Counted from the stretch's first letter, positions 8,924-18,682 are shown. The stretch: 40,859 nucleotides of DNA from Clostridiales bacterium (GCA_020860365.1 JAJBUL010000277.1:1-40859), one strand, 5' to 3'. The notes: generated by a model not told the origin, from the letters alone. A program made the numbers and translations.

Positions 8924-10396
8924 ATGAAAGCTACCCACAAAACCCTCTATATGGCTGCGGAGGAAGCTGTTATAAAAACAATGGAAATACCTGTGGCCGA
9001 AGAGCCTGCTCCTCCAGACCATACCGAAAACAACGTCGTGAATCTCTACCCGCAGATTTCTTTTCAGACGATCGATGGCTTCGGGGGTGCGATGACCGAG
9101 TCCACTGCATGGTTGCTCACCAAAATGCCGCCGGATACCCGCAAAGAGCTGATGGATTATTTTTTCGGCGCGACCGGACTGAATATGCGGTTTATTCGTG
9201 TGCATATGGACAGCTGTGACTACTCCCTTTCTGAATACCAGGCTGTGGAGGATCCGATCTCGGATCCGGAGCTTCAGACCTTTTCCTTAAAACGAGACCG
9301 GGAATACATTCTTCCAATGCTAAAGGAGGCGCTCGCCGCCGGGCACGACATCAGCGTGCTGCTTTCCCCCTGGTCTCCGCCCGCCTGCTGGAAGACGCCG
9401 CCGACACGCAAGGGTGGAAACGGCGCGATCTACGGACTCATGGAAGACAATGTCTCCGAAGAGCCCAGCCGCTGCAACGGCGGCAGCCTGAAGCCGGAGT
9501 TCTACGCCCCCTGGGCGAAATACATGGTGAAATTTGTCTGCGCCTACCTTGAGGAAGGGATTCCCGTGACCATGCTCTCCGTCCAGAATGAAGAGACCGC
9601 CGCCACCAACTGGGACAGCTGCGTGTGGAGCGCCGAAGAAGAATGTGTGTTTATCCGTGACTACCTGTATCCGGAGATGGTAAAAGCCGGGATCTCTGAC
9701 AAGGTCGGACTCTATGTCTGGGATCACAACAAGGAGCGCGCCGTAGAGCGGGCTCAGACCACCTTTTCCGATCAGGACGTGCGCGACGCGGTGCAGGGAA
9801 TTGCGTTCCACTGGTATTCCGGCGACCACTTTGAAGCGTTGGAGCTTCTCTCCCATCTTTACCCGGAGAAGGTACTCCTTTCCAGTGAATGCTGTGAGAT
9901 GAACCTGGTAGGCTTTAAGCGCTCTCCCATGGCTTCCATGATGGGACTGGACAAAACCTCCGACAGTACTCTGGAATTACGCGAGGCTGTCCACTACGCA
10001 CACGACATCATCGGGAATCTGAACGCCGGCATGCAGCGCTGGATCGACTGGAACCTGGTGCTGGACGCTTCCGGCGGCCCCCGTCATGTCAAGGGCAGCG
10101 GATTTGCGGCGACCGTCATCGCCAACCCGGACGGCACCTACCGCAAAAAAATGTCCGCCGCCTATGTAGAACTGCTTGCAAAAAGCATCCGGCCGGGAGC
10201 CGTCCGCATTGGCTTCTCCCGCTACTGTGATGCGTTTGATATGACCGCTGTAAAGAACCCGGACGGCAGCATATGCGCTGTTTTCCTGAACGCTGCGGAC
10301 AGTGACACAATGGCAAACATCCGGATAGACGGGCAGCTTCTGAACGTCCCAATCCCGGCCCACACACTCTCGGCAGTCACTTTGACATCCTGCTAA
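8924..10396 (+). CDS. Glycoside hydrolase family 30 (glucosylceramidase/beta-1,6-glucanase-like)
   Basis: A 490-residue GH30 enzyme. Clan-A motifs are clear: FQTIDGFGGAMTES near the N-terminus, RVHMDSCDY, LLSPWSPPACWK, the acid/base Glu223 in SVQNEE and the nucleophile Glu322 in LLSSECCE. The C-terminal segment forms the typical beta-sandwich. No signal peptide is seen, so it is cytoplasmic. GH30 members cleave beta-glucosidic, beta-1,6-glucan or beta-xylosidic bonds; beside a GH5 1,3-glucanase-like gene and a GH3, a beta-1,6-linked glucan branch is a reasonable but unproven target. The start at 8924 is chosen for AAAGGAG 8 bases upstream; the open frame extends 162 bases further back without an RBS and across the promoter. 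It heads the plus-strand module. Confidence 0.92.
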   Translation: MKATHKTLYMAAEEAVIKTMEIPVAEEPAPPDHTENNVVNLYPQISFQTIDGFGGAMTESTAWLLTKMPPDTRKELMDYFFGATGLNMRFIRVHMDSCDYSLSEYQAVEDPISDPELQTFSLKRDREYILPMLKEALAAGHDISVLLSPWSPPACWKTPPTRKGGNGAIYGLMEDNVSEEPSRCNGGSLKPEFYAPWAKYMVKFVCAYLEEGIPVTMLSVQNEETAATNWDSCVWSAEEECVFIRDYLYPEMVKAGISDKVGLYVWDHNKERAVERAQTTFSDQDVRDAVQGIAFHWYSGDHFEALELLSHLYPEKVLLSSECCEMNLVGFKRSPMASMMGLDKTSDSTLELREAVHYAHDIIGNLNAGMQRWIDWNLVLDASGGPRHVKGSGFAATVIANPDGTYRKKMSAAYVELLAKSIRPGAVRIGFSRYCDAFDMTAVKNPDGSICAVFLNAADSDTMANIRIDGQLLNVPIPAHTLSAVTLTSC

Positions 10397-10493
10397 TGGA
10401 AACGCCGCCGGTGTAACGAGGGGGCTTTTCATTATGCCGCCCAAATGCAGAATTATCTTCTGCTGGTACCTGGTTCGATGAAGGAGAGGCAGT

Positions 10494-12008
10494 ATGATCC
10501 GATTATTGGTAGTGGAGGACGAAAAGGTAATCCGAAATGGCCTGCTACGGCATGTAAAATGGGAGCAATGTGAGGTGGATGAAGTGCGCGCCGCTGCAAA
10601 CGCGGAAGAAGCGTACGCCATCTGCCGTGATTTCATGCCGGATATTATCACCTCAGATATCCGCATGCCGGGAAGCGATGGCATTGCGCTGTGCCGAAAG
10701 CTGCGAGAGGAATTCCCGGACACGGAAATTATTTTTATCACCGGCTATGCGGATAAAGAATACCTGATGGCCGCCATTGACCTGCACGCGGTTCGCTACA
10801 TTGAGAAGCCCATACAGATCGCGGCATACCAGGAAGCGGTTCTGGAAGCCGTGCAGCTGATCCGGCAGGTACGACACCGGGAGGAAGCCGCGTTCCACGT
10901 CCTGTTCCGAAATTCCTCCGCCGATTCCTTTCATCTGAACTGGAAACTGAATCATACCATCGGACTCCTCCATCTGCAGGGGCTGACTGATCTGTATGCC
11001 CTGAAAGACCAGCTTTTGTCCCCTCTTAAGCCGGTTTTTCTCAAATATGGCATGCGGCTCCTGATGGAGGTTCTTCCCGGCAATCTGCTTGGGTTTCTTT
11101 TTGACAGCGGTCACTTTAATCTGAAAAAGTCACAGCTGGCCGAGATAGCAGGCGTAATCCGTGCCTGCGTAGAGGATAAGGGCAGCTGGTTCCTGACCTT
11201 CGGCCTTACCGGAAGCGGAAAGGAATGCCTGGTCGCCTCCTGGGAAGAAGCCCTCTATGCCCAGAAAGCCCTGTCCTATATCGGATGGAACCATATCCTG
11301 TATCCAGGAGATACCACTCCGTAAAAACCTCCCCTGCCTCTGAAAATCGAGGATGGCCTTACCGACCAGTGGGCCAGTCTTCTCGCAGAGCAGGACCAAA
11401 AGCAGGCGCAAAAGTTCCTCGATGAGCTGCTGGCCAGTCTGAAAGAGCAGAAAGTGTTTATGGACAGTAACGTCCATTACCTTTACGCCACGCTGGATCG
11501 AAGCCTTTCCAAAGCGGGAAAATACCTCTTTCCTTCCCATAAAGAGGAAGAAGCTCTCGTCGCGGAGGAAAAAAGCCGGATCGAATACCTGGAGCAGCTG
11601 GAGACCTGCGAGGAACTGCACAATTGTCTGAGCAAACGTCTTCGGAACCTGTATCGAAGAGAGAGTCAGAGTGGCAAAAATCCATACGCGGTGCAGAAAG
11701 TGATTGGATATATTCATAAAAATTATGCCGATTCCTCTCTCTCAGTACGGGTTCTCGCGGAGCATGTGGGCCTCGCCCCGACTTATTTAAGCAATCTTTT
11801 TAAAAAAAGTCAGGGGCTCACAATCAGCCAGTATCTCGCCGATTATCGGATGGAACAGGCAAAGCGTCTGCTCCGGGATCCGCAGCTAAAGTTCTATGAA
11901 GTGGCGAACCTGGTCGGCTATGAGGACTCCAACTACTTCGCACGTATTTTTAAAAAACAGGTTGGGTGCACCCTTTCCGAGTACAAAGAGAGGCAGCTGT
12001 TAAAATGA
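10494..12008 (+). pseudogene. YesN-like response regulator interrupted by an in-frame TAA
   Basis: A full-length response regulator (504 residues plus one internal stop) in one continuous frame. The receiver domain is intact: MIRLLVVEDE, phospho-acceptor Asp55 in TSDIRMPG, and Lys105 in YIEKPIQ. The C-terminal AraC domain is also intact (LAEHVGLAPTYLSNLFKK and EVANLVGYEDSNYFARIFKK). A TAA at 11322-11324 (codon 277) splits them: ...LYPGDTTP stop KPPLPLKIEDGL... The frame does not shift, and the middle region reads sensibly on both sides. A GTG at 11454 could in principle start the second half, but no Shine-Dalgarno sequence precedes it. AAGGAG precedes the true ATG. The stop overlaps the kinase start as ATGA. 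A true nonsense mutation, sequencing error and readthrough cannot be separated here. Confidence 0.85.
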
Positions 12009-13814
12009 TAAACCGATTAAAAAAGCTATCCATGCAGCAGCGGATGACGCTCTCCTTTGCTGCCCCCCCTGATTCTTCTGCTGATCATACTCTATCGGAT
12101 TTTCTGGCCTTACCTCATCGGAGACTACACAGATGTGATGCGCTCATCCGAAGAAAAATCCTATGACCAGGCAGTCTCTTTTCTGGAAAGTTATCTGCAA
12201 AACATGGCATTGCTTGCCCAAATTGTGGAAAGCAACGGAGAAATTCAGTCCATCCTCTTCTCGGATGACTTTCAGATCAGCCAGCCTCTCAATGAGCAAT
12301 ACTATGATTTCTACGATATGAACCGCGCAATGGATCAGATTGAGTTTTCCAATTCGGTATACCGAATCTGTCTGTATGTCCCGGATGATATTGTTTACTC
12401 CGAAAACCAGTATTTTTTCTATGGGGAATCCAGGCTCACGGAGCGGAACGATTATGAAGAGATGGCAGAGGTGCTCTCCTCTGGAAATGACTATATCGCC
12501 ATCAGTGAGGAAAAGACCTCCTCCAGCTCCAGCAGCCTGACACAGATGGTCACTCTGTACCATGCTATTTTTAAACAGGCCAATCTTTTTTCCGATTCCT
12601 TCTGGGTCTGCAGTATCAGTGTAGCGTCCGACCGTTTCCAATCCGTCATGGAAAACACGGACATTACCGTCGACGGACTGACCTGTCTTGTAAACGCCTC
12701 CGGCGAGGTGGTGCTATCCTCCAATGAAGAGCTCTCCGCCACACTATCGTCTGAGAACGACTTCCCGGGTGGGGACTCAGCAGCCTGGGAGCAGGTCGCA
12801 CTCTCCGGCACACAGTACTATGTGTTCTGTGATGAGTTAAACGAGACTGGCTGGAGTATGCTGACCCTGGTGCCGACCGGAGAGTTTTACCAGCAATCCT
12901 ATATGTTCCGCTCCCTTTTCCTCTCTTTGCTCGTCATCGTCATCCTCATCATTGTCGCCGATTCCGCTCTGCTGTCCAGGAATTATGTCAGCCGTCTGCG
13001 GTTTCTGAGCGCAAAAATGAAGGATCTGGAAGGCGGCGATCTGAATGTCCGCCTGCAGGACGGACAACAGGGAGATGAGATTGAGGAGGTATACCGCAAC
13101 TTCAATCTGATGGTTGCCGAGGTACGTCACCTGATGCAGGAGCAGTACAAGCTCGGTAAATCCGTCCAGGAGGCAGAGCTGCGTGCGCTGCAGGCACAGA
13201 TCAACCCGCATTTTCTCTACAATACCCTGGACCTGGTGAACTGGATCGCCATGGATTACCACGCAGACGAGATTGAGGCCATCACCTGGAACCTGGCGCG
13301 CTTCTACCGGCTCAGCCTGAATCATGGAAAGAGTCTGATCAGCATCCGCGAAGAGGTGGAACACACCCAGGTCTACGTCAACCTGCAGAATTATCATTAC
13401 GACAACCAGATTCAGATGACGACGGAAATCGACGAGGAACTGCTGGATTTGGCCTGCCTGAACATTATCTTGCAGCCGTTCGTGGAAAATTCGATTGTCC
13501 ACGGAATCGTGGAGGATTCCCGCATTACTTCCTGCCATATCCATATTTCCATTCATCGGGAACAGACCGACATCCTGCTCTGTGTGCGGGACGATGGCCC
13601 GGGTATGACCGTCCAGCAGATGGAAGACGCGGTATCCATGGACTCCCGCAAGCTCGAAAAGGGATACGGGATTAAGAATATCAACTTCCGGATCAAGCTC
13701 TGTTTCGGAGAAAAATACGGCGTTCACTATGACAGTACCCCGGGAAAAGGCACCACCGCTTACATTCTGTTCCCGGCTATGAGTATGGCAGAAGCGGAAA
13801 ATATCCTTATGTAG
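12005..13814 (+). pseudogene. YesM-like sensor histidine kinase with a frameshift in a C7 tract
   Basis: The kinase starts at the ATGA overlap with the upstream regulator (MINRLKKLSMQQRMTLSF) and then runs into CCCCCCC at 12063-12069. The frame changes there by one extra base; with six Cs the product would read ...LSFAAPLILLLIILYR, giving a normal transmembrane helix 1. Downstream everything is intact: extracellular domain, helix 2 (FLSLLVIVILIIVADSALL), HAMP region, phospho-histidine in LQAQINPHFLYNTLDLVN, N box (LQPFVENSIVHGI), DDGPGM and GYGIKNINFRIK. A TTG at 12057 could give a product lacking only the short cytoplasmic tail, but no good RBS is visible. It may be a pseudogene, a slippage-regulated gene or an assembly error. 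Confidence 0.82.
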
Positions 13815-13863
13815 CAATCTGACAAAAACCTTAAAATTTTCTTGGATTTCTTAGTTTTGTACA

Positions 13864-13892
13864 TGGAAAACTGACGAAAAGTCTTCTATAAT
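13864..13892 (+). promoter_or_regulatory. Candidate promoter of the plus-strand transporter genes
   Basis: A perfect -10 (TATAAT, 13887-13892) stands 36 bases before the permease ATG. At 17 bases spacing the -35 is TGGAAA, a weak match, which would suit activation by an AraC-type regulator. The gap between the kinase and the permease is 113 bases. Confidence 0.4.
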
Positions 13893-13927
13893 TTCAGCAT
13901 GTTTTGTAAAAATGTTTTGAAAGGAAG

Positions 13928-14851
13928 ATGGAGAAAATGAAAGGTTTTGTAAAAGAGTTTAAAAAGAACAAAGCACTCTTTGCGATGCTGGCGCCGGCTG
14001 TTGTGTTCGTTTTTATCATGCAGTATCTGCCTATGAGCGGACTGGTCCTGGCATTCAAGAACTATCGGTATGATCTGGGCGTTTTCGGCAGTGAGTGGAA
14101 CGGATTTCAGAATTTCCGTTTCCTGTTCGCCTCCGGCACCGGCTGGCTGATCACCAGAAACACAATTCTGTACAATCTGCTGAACCTGGTCACTTCGCAG
14201 GCTCTGGCAGTCATCATTGCGATTTTTATTACCGAACTGAACGGCAAATACTTCAAGAAATTTACGCAGTCTGTAATTTTTCTTCCCTATTTCATTTCCT
14301 GGATCATCGTAGGTGTATTCGTGTATAACATCTTCAACTACGAGACAGGTCTTATGAACACAATTCTCGGCTACTTTGGCGTGGATCCGGTCAATGTCTA
14401 CTCCATGCCGGGCGTCTGGCCCATCATCATCTGTTGCTTCAACGCCTGGAAATGGTGCGGTTACAACTCCGTCATCTACATAGCGGCGATCATGGGAATT
14501 GATTCCGGCATCTACGAAGCGGCATCCATCGACGGCGCGACCATGTTCCAGCGTGTGAAGAGCATCACCCTTCCAAGCATCAGCCCGACCCTGATCACCA
14601 TGATCCTCCTTCAGGTAGGACGTATTCTCCGCGGCGATTTCGAGATGTTCTACCAGATTGTCGGCAACAACGGGCAGCTGTACAACGCAACCGACGTAAT
14701 TGATACCTACGTGTTCCGATCTCTGCTGCAAAACGCAAACCTGGGCATGACGGCGGCAGCGTCCCTGTATCAGTCCGTACTCTGCTTTGTCATCATCATG
14801 GTTGTAAACGCGATCGTGAAACACATCGACTCGGATTACGCGTTATTCTAA
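13928..14851 (+). CDS. Carbohydrate ABC transporter permease (LplB-like), second module
   Basis: A 307-residue MalF-side permease similar in layout to the one at 956-1867: basic N-terminus, FIMQYLPMSGLVLAFKNYRYD, about six transmembrane helices, EAA loop YEAASIDGATMFQRVKSITLP, and C-terminus HIDSDYALF. An in-frame ATG at 13937 is an equally good start, since AAGGAAG (13921-13927) is spaced 9 bases from it and abuts 13928. It is followed after 18 bases by the partner permease. It presumably imports the oligosaccharide bound by the protein at 15881-17362. Confidence 0.93.
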   Translation: MEKMKGFVKEFKKNKALFAMLAPAVVFVFIMQYLPMSGLVLAFKNYRYDLGVFGSEWNGFQNFRFLFASGTGWLITRNTILYNLLNLVTSQALAVIIAIFITELNGKYFKKFTQSVIFLPYFISWIIVGVFVYNIFNYETGLMNTILGYFGVDPVNVYSMPGVWPIIICCFNAWKWCGYNSVIYIAAIMGIDSGIYEAASIDGATMFQRVKSITLPSISPTLITMILLQVGRILRGDFEMFYQIVGNNGQLYNATDVIDTYVFRSLLQNANLGMTAAASLYQSVLCFVIIMVVNAIVKHIDSDYALF

Positions 14852-14869
14852 AAAGGGAGGATATCCACA

Positions 14870-15757
14870 ATGAAAATTAAACAAAGCGGCTCTACAAAAG
14901 CCTTTTACGCAATTGCCTATATCTTTGTCGGCCTGATGGCGCTGATCTGCCTGCTGCCATTTATCATCATGGTATCCGGCTCCTTCTCCTCTGAGCAGGC
15001 CATCCGCTTTACCGGTTTTGGCATCCTGCCGAAGGATTTTACGCTGGAAGCCTATCGGCTGATCTTCAAGACGCCCATGACCGTCATCCGGGCCTATGGA
15101 GTTTCGATCCTGATCACAGTGGTCGGCACAGTTCTCGGGCTGTTTCTCACCACATTGACCGCATATGTACTCAGCCGCAAGGATTTCAAATACCGGAACT
15201 GGTTTTCGTTCTTCTTCTACTTTACCACCCTCTTCAACGGCGGTATGGTATGTACCTATATCTTCTACATCCAGTACCTGCACCTCAAGGACAGCTACTG
15301 GGCGCTGATCCTGCCGGGGATGTTCAATGTCTTCTACCTGCTGATCATGAGGACCTTTATCGCAGCCCTGCCACACGAGCTGGTTGAGTCTGCCAAGATC
15401 GACGGTGCCGGGGAATGGCGTACCTTCTTCAGCGTTATCTTCCCGCTGCTGAAATCCGGCCTGGCAACCATCGGTCTGTTCCTCGCCCTCGGCTACTGGA
15501 ATGACTGGTACAACGCGATGCTGTACATCAACACAGAAACTAAATATCCGCTGCAGTATATGCTCTATTCTCTGATGCAGAAAACACAGGCGCTCGCTTC
15601 GATCGCCAGCCAGGCCGGGATTTCCATATCCGATATGCCGTCGAACTCCCTGAAGCTGGCCATGGCCGTAGTGGCCACGGGACCGATTATTCTGGTGTAC
15701 CCGTTCGTACAGAAGTACTTTGTCAAAGGTGTTGCTGTCGGTTCCGTCAAAGGATGA
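14870..15757 (+). CDS. Carbohydrate ABC transporter permease (LplC/YtcP-like), second module
   Basis: A 295-residue MalG-side permease with six predicted helices. Its EAA loop reads VESAKIDGAGEWRTFFSVIFP and the C-terminus is QKYFVKGVAVGSVKG, nearly the same ending as the permease at 61-945. GGGAGG precedes the ATG by about 10 bases. It is co-transcribed with the upstream permease. A structured gap of 123 bases separates it from the binding-protein gene, so gene order here (permease, permease, binding protein) is the reverse of that in the first module. Confidence 0.93.
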   Translation: MKIKQSGSTKAFYAIAYIFVGLMALICLLPFIIMVSGSFSSEQAIRFTGFGILPKDFTLEAYRLIFKTPMTVIRAYGVSILITVVGTVLGLFLTTLTAYVLSRKDFKYRNWFSFFFYFTTLFNGGMVCTYIFYIQYLHLKDSYWALILPGMFNVFYLLIMRTFIAALPHELVESAKIDGAGEWRTFFSVIFPLLKSGLATIGLFLALGYWNDWYNAMLYINTETKYPLQYMLYSLMQKTQALASIASQAGISISDMPSNSLKLAMAVVATGPIILVYPFVQKYFVKGVAVGSVKG

Positions 15758-15796
15758 CAACCGGCTACACATAAAAAAGTAAAACGCGCAGGAAAT

Positions 15797-15852
15797 GGCT
15801 GCTTGTGCAGCCTCGCGCCTGGCGCAAAGGTAAACGGCTTGCGCCGTTTACC
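15797..15852 (+). promoter_or_regulatory. Two consecutive hairpins upstream of the second binding-protein gene
   Basis: Two perfect inverted repeats follow each other: GGCTGC-TTGT-GCAGCC (15797-15812) and GGTAAACGGC-TTGC-GCCGTTTACC (15829-15852). Neither is followed by a T-run, so they look like processing or 5'-end stabilising elements that raise binding-protein expression rather than terminators. Confidence 0.6.
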
Positions 15853-15880
15853 AAATATGAAAATTCAGGAGGAAAAAAAG

Positions 15881-17362
15881 ATGCGAAAAATAACCAGAAG
15901 AGATTTTCTGTGCGGCAGCGCAGCCGCTGTTGCCGGTACGATGATGTTCCCGGGTCTTGCATCCGCAGATGTCGATACTTCGGAACAGGTGGAAATAATC
16001 ATGTATGTAGTCAGTGACCGCCCGGCCGGCCAGGACGTGGTAGATGAGAACCTGAACCAGCTCTTACTTGAAAAACTGAACTGCACGCTGAAGATCAACT
16101 GGATCGGATGGGCGGAATACCAGAACAAATATCCTCTGCTCTTCTCTTCCGGAGAAACCTTTGACATCGCTTATGCCGCTACCTGGCTGAACTTCGCCTC
16201 TCTGGCACAGAAGGGTGCGTTCATGAGCCTGGATGAGATGTGGGAAGAATATGCGCCGGATAACTTTGCTCTGCAGTCCGAAACCGCGCTCGCAGAAGCA
16301 ACCATCAGCGGTCACTATTACTGTGTCCCGACGCTTCTGTCTACTTACACCGCATATGGTCCGATCTACCGCACAGACATGACCGGGGAAGACTGGGATG
16401 GCGTGATGGAGACCTGGGAAGATGTCGAAGAATACTGCGATGCGATCCTGGCAAACAATCAGGCAGTCGAGCCGATTGATATCTATTCCATGGGGCCGGA
16501 ACTGATGCTGACTTACCTGCAGAGCCTTGGGTATATGTGGGTATCCAAGTCTTATCCATGGCTCTGGTTTGATCCCACCGAGGAAAGCCCAACCGTCAAA
16601 TCGCTGTATCAGCTTGATGAAATTAAGGATTTCCTGGAGATGACTGCCCGCTTTAACGAAAAAGGCTTCTGGTCAAAATCTGCTCTTTCCGATACGGACA
16701 GTATGAAACCGCAAAACGGAAAATCCGCGTTGCGGTTCCACAACATCGACAGCTACGCTGGTATCTCTGCCAACTACGGCGAAAACATCGGACAGGGCTG
16801 GGGGTATTCCAATTTTGTAGCAGATAACTCCCACCTGCCGTATACACAGGACTGCATGGTCATTTCCAACACCTCCAAGAACCCGGAAAGAGCCATGGCT
16901 CTCATCAATCTGATCACGACCGATCAGGAAGTGTTCGATGCTTTGATGTATGGCGTGGAAGGGGTAACCTATGAACTGAACGACGAAGGACAGTTCACCA
17001 TCACGGATACGGATCTGTACGGAGCAGGCGCGCTCTGGGCCGCTCGTTCGGACGCCCTGGTTCGCTATCAGGCAGGTTATCCGGAGGATTATACAACCAT
17101 GAAGGAAGAGATTGAAGCTTCCATCGTTGCCGGCGTAAACAGCGAGAAATTTGCTCCGTTCGTATTCGATACTTCTTCCATCGAGACCGAGCTTTCTACC
17201 TGCGTAAACGTACAGCAGCAGTACTGGTGGCCGCTGGAGCTTGGCTACACCGACAAGGATTCCGGTCTGGAGCAGTATCAGTCCATGATGGAAGTCGCGG
17301 GTATTGACACGGTAATTGCTGAAGCACAGGCACAGATTGACGCGTATATCGCCTCACTGTAA
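15881..17362 (+). CDS. Extracellular solute-binding protein with twin-arginine leader, second module
   Basis: A 493-residue binding protein. The leader MRKITRRDFLCGSAAAVAG has a perfect Tat motif (T-R-R-D-F-L) and an ASA-type cleavage region near residue 27; the single leader cysteine sits at the start of the hydrophobic stretch, not in a lipobox. The body resembles LplA-type sugar-binding proteins (KINWIGWAEYQNKYPLLFSS; DIAYAATWLNFASLAQKGAF). The start at 15881 has AGGAGG 8-13 bases upstream; the open frame extends to 15803 through the hairpins and is not used. It is followed by GH5 69 bases later. The leader closely matches that of the first module's binding protein, which supports duplication of the module. 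Confidence 0.9.
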   Translation: MRKITRRDFLCGSAAAVAGTMMFPGLASADVDTSEQVEIIMYVVSDRPAGQDVVDENLNQLLLEKLNCTLKINWIGWAEYQNKYPLLFSSGETFDIAYAATWLNFASLAQKGAFMSLDEMWEEYAPDNFALQSETALAEATISGHYYCVPTLLSTYTAYGPIYRTDMTGEDWDGVMETWEDVEEYCDAILANNQAVEPIDIYSMGPELMLTYLQSLGYMWVSKSYPWLWFDPTEESPTVKSLYQLDEIKDFLEMTARFNEKGFWSKSALSDTDSMKPQNGKSALRFHNIDSYAGISANYGENIGQGWGYSNFVADNSHLPYTQDCMVISNTSKNPERAMALINLITTDQEVFDALMYGVEGVTYELNDEGQFTITDTDLYGAGALWAARSDALVRYQAGYPEDYTTMKEEIEASIVAGVNSEKFAPFVFDTSSIETELSTCVNVQQQYWWPLELGYTDKDSGLEQYQSMMEVAGIDTVIAEAQAQIDAYIASL

Positions 17363-17431
17363 GGAGTAACTTCAAAAATACCAGGAAACACTGGCGCAAC
17401 AGGAGAAGGCTTCCTACAGGAGAGAACAAAT

Positions 17432-18607
17432 ATGTATGTAAAAGGCGTAAACTTAGGAAACTGGCTGGTTCTGGAAAAATGGATGAACCCGGCTCTGTTT
17501 GCTGGCACAACAGCCGAGGATGAGTACTACCTGCCGAGGCAGCTTCCAAAAGAAGTGTATGAAGCACGAATTAAAATTCATCGCTCGGAATATATTACAG
17601 AACGAGACTTTATTGCTATTAAATCTTATGGCCTGAATACGGTAAGAATTCCGGTTCCGTATTTTATCTTTGGAGACAGGGAGTCCTTCATCGGATGTAT
17701 AGAAGAGCTCGATCACGCCTTTAACTGGGCTGAAAAATACGGACTTCAGATCCTGATCGACCTCCATACTGCCCCAGACGGACAAAATGGTTTTGACAAC
17801 GGAGGCATCTGCGGTGTATGCAAATGGTCACAGGAACCGGAGGAGGTGGAGTTTGTCCTGACGGTACTGGAACGCCTGGCCGAGCGCTATGGGCAGCGCC
17901 AGGGACTCTGGGGCATTGAGGTAATCAACGAGCCGATCACCGAAGGAGAAGTCTGGGACAGCATGAATATCCAGAAACGCTATCCGCCGGTCGATCCGGA
18001 GCTCGCGAAAGGCACCGCACCCAACACGTGGAAGTTCCTTCGGGACTTCTACACGACCGCCTATGATCGGCTGCGCCGCTACCTGCCAGAAGAAAAATAC
18101 ATCGTTATCCATGACGGCTTCAATATGAAAAAATGGAAAGATTTTATGCAGGAAAACAAATATCAGAACGTCGTGCTGGATACCCATCAGTACCTGATGA
18201 TGGCGGAGATGTATGGATGCGAGCAGACAGTGGAAGCCTATATGGAATTCATCAACGAACATTATGTCAAAGACATCGAGGAGATGGAGCAATATTTCCC
18301 AGTCATCGTTGGTGAGTGGTGTCTGTTCAACTCAATGGCAGTCGGCCGTGATACACAAGGTGGACAGACTGTCCTGAATGGAGTAGAGGGACAGTCGGAA
18401 GAGATCATCTCTCCGGAGAAAAAGAAACAGATCTACAATGCGCTGGCAAAAGCGCAGCTCGACGCCTGGAAGCATGGCCACGGCTACTTTTACTGGAGCT
18501 ACAAGCTGCTGACAGACACCGTCAACACGCCCGGCTGGGTCGGCTGGGACAGCTGGGATCTGGGGCGATGTGTAGATTTTGGCTGGTTCCCGACCGAAAC
18601 GGATTGA
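17432..18607 (+). CDS. Glycoside hydrolase family 5, exo-beta-1,3-glucanase-like
   Basis: A 391-residue GH5 enzyme without signal peptide. The N-terminus VKGVNLGNWLVLEKWMNPALF and the segment IDLHTAPDGQNGFDNGG closely resemble fungal and bacterial exo-beta-1,3-glucanases (EXG1 type, GH5_9-like). The acid/base is Glu167 in EVINEP and the nucleophile is Glu295 in PVIVGEWCLF. It ends in a typical FYWSYKLL barrel strand. AGGAGAG precedes the ATG. As a cytoplasmic enzyme it should act on imported laminari-oligosaccharides rather than on polymer. This assignment is the main reason for naming beta-1,3-glucan as the substrate of the locus. It is the last gene of the plus-strand module. Confidence 0.92.
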   Translation: MYVKGVNLGNWLVLEKWMNPALFAGTTAEDEYYLPRQLPKEVYEARIKIHRSEYITERDFIAIKSYGLNTVRIPVPYFIFGDRESFIGCIEELDHAFNWAEKYGLQILIDLHTAPDGQNGFDNGGICGVCKWSQEPEEVEFVLTVLERLAERYGQRQGLWGIEVINEPITEGEVWDSMNIQKRYPPVDPELAKGTAPNTWKFLRDFYTTAYDRLRRYLPEEKYIVIHDGFNMKKWKDFMQENKYQNVVLDTHQYLMMAEMYGCEQTVEAYMEFINEHYVKDIEEMEQYFPVIVGEWCLFNSMAVGRDTQGGQTVLNGVEGQSEEIISPEKKKQIYNALAKAQLDAWKHGHGYFYWSYKLLTDTVNTPGWVGWDSWDLGRCVDFGWFPTETD

Positions 18608-18682
18608 GCGCATACATCAGATTTCTGGAAAAAACTGCAGCAAAAGGATTTCAGTACCTTCACAGTTACGAATTTCAGCTAA

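Noticed and set aside
11454-12008. Independent AraC-type gene with GTG start
   Set aside because: It is in the same frame as the upstream receiver domain, has no RBS, and the intervening codons read as a normal regulator middle region.
12837-15772. Three long minus-strand frames opposite the kinase and permease genes
   Set aside because: They mirror strongly supported plus-strand genes and encode His/Gln/Asp-rich sequence without family features.
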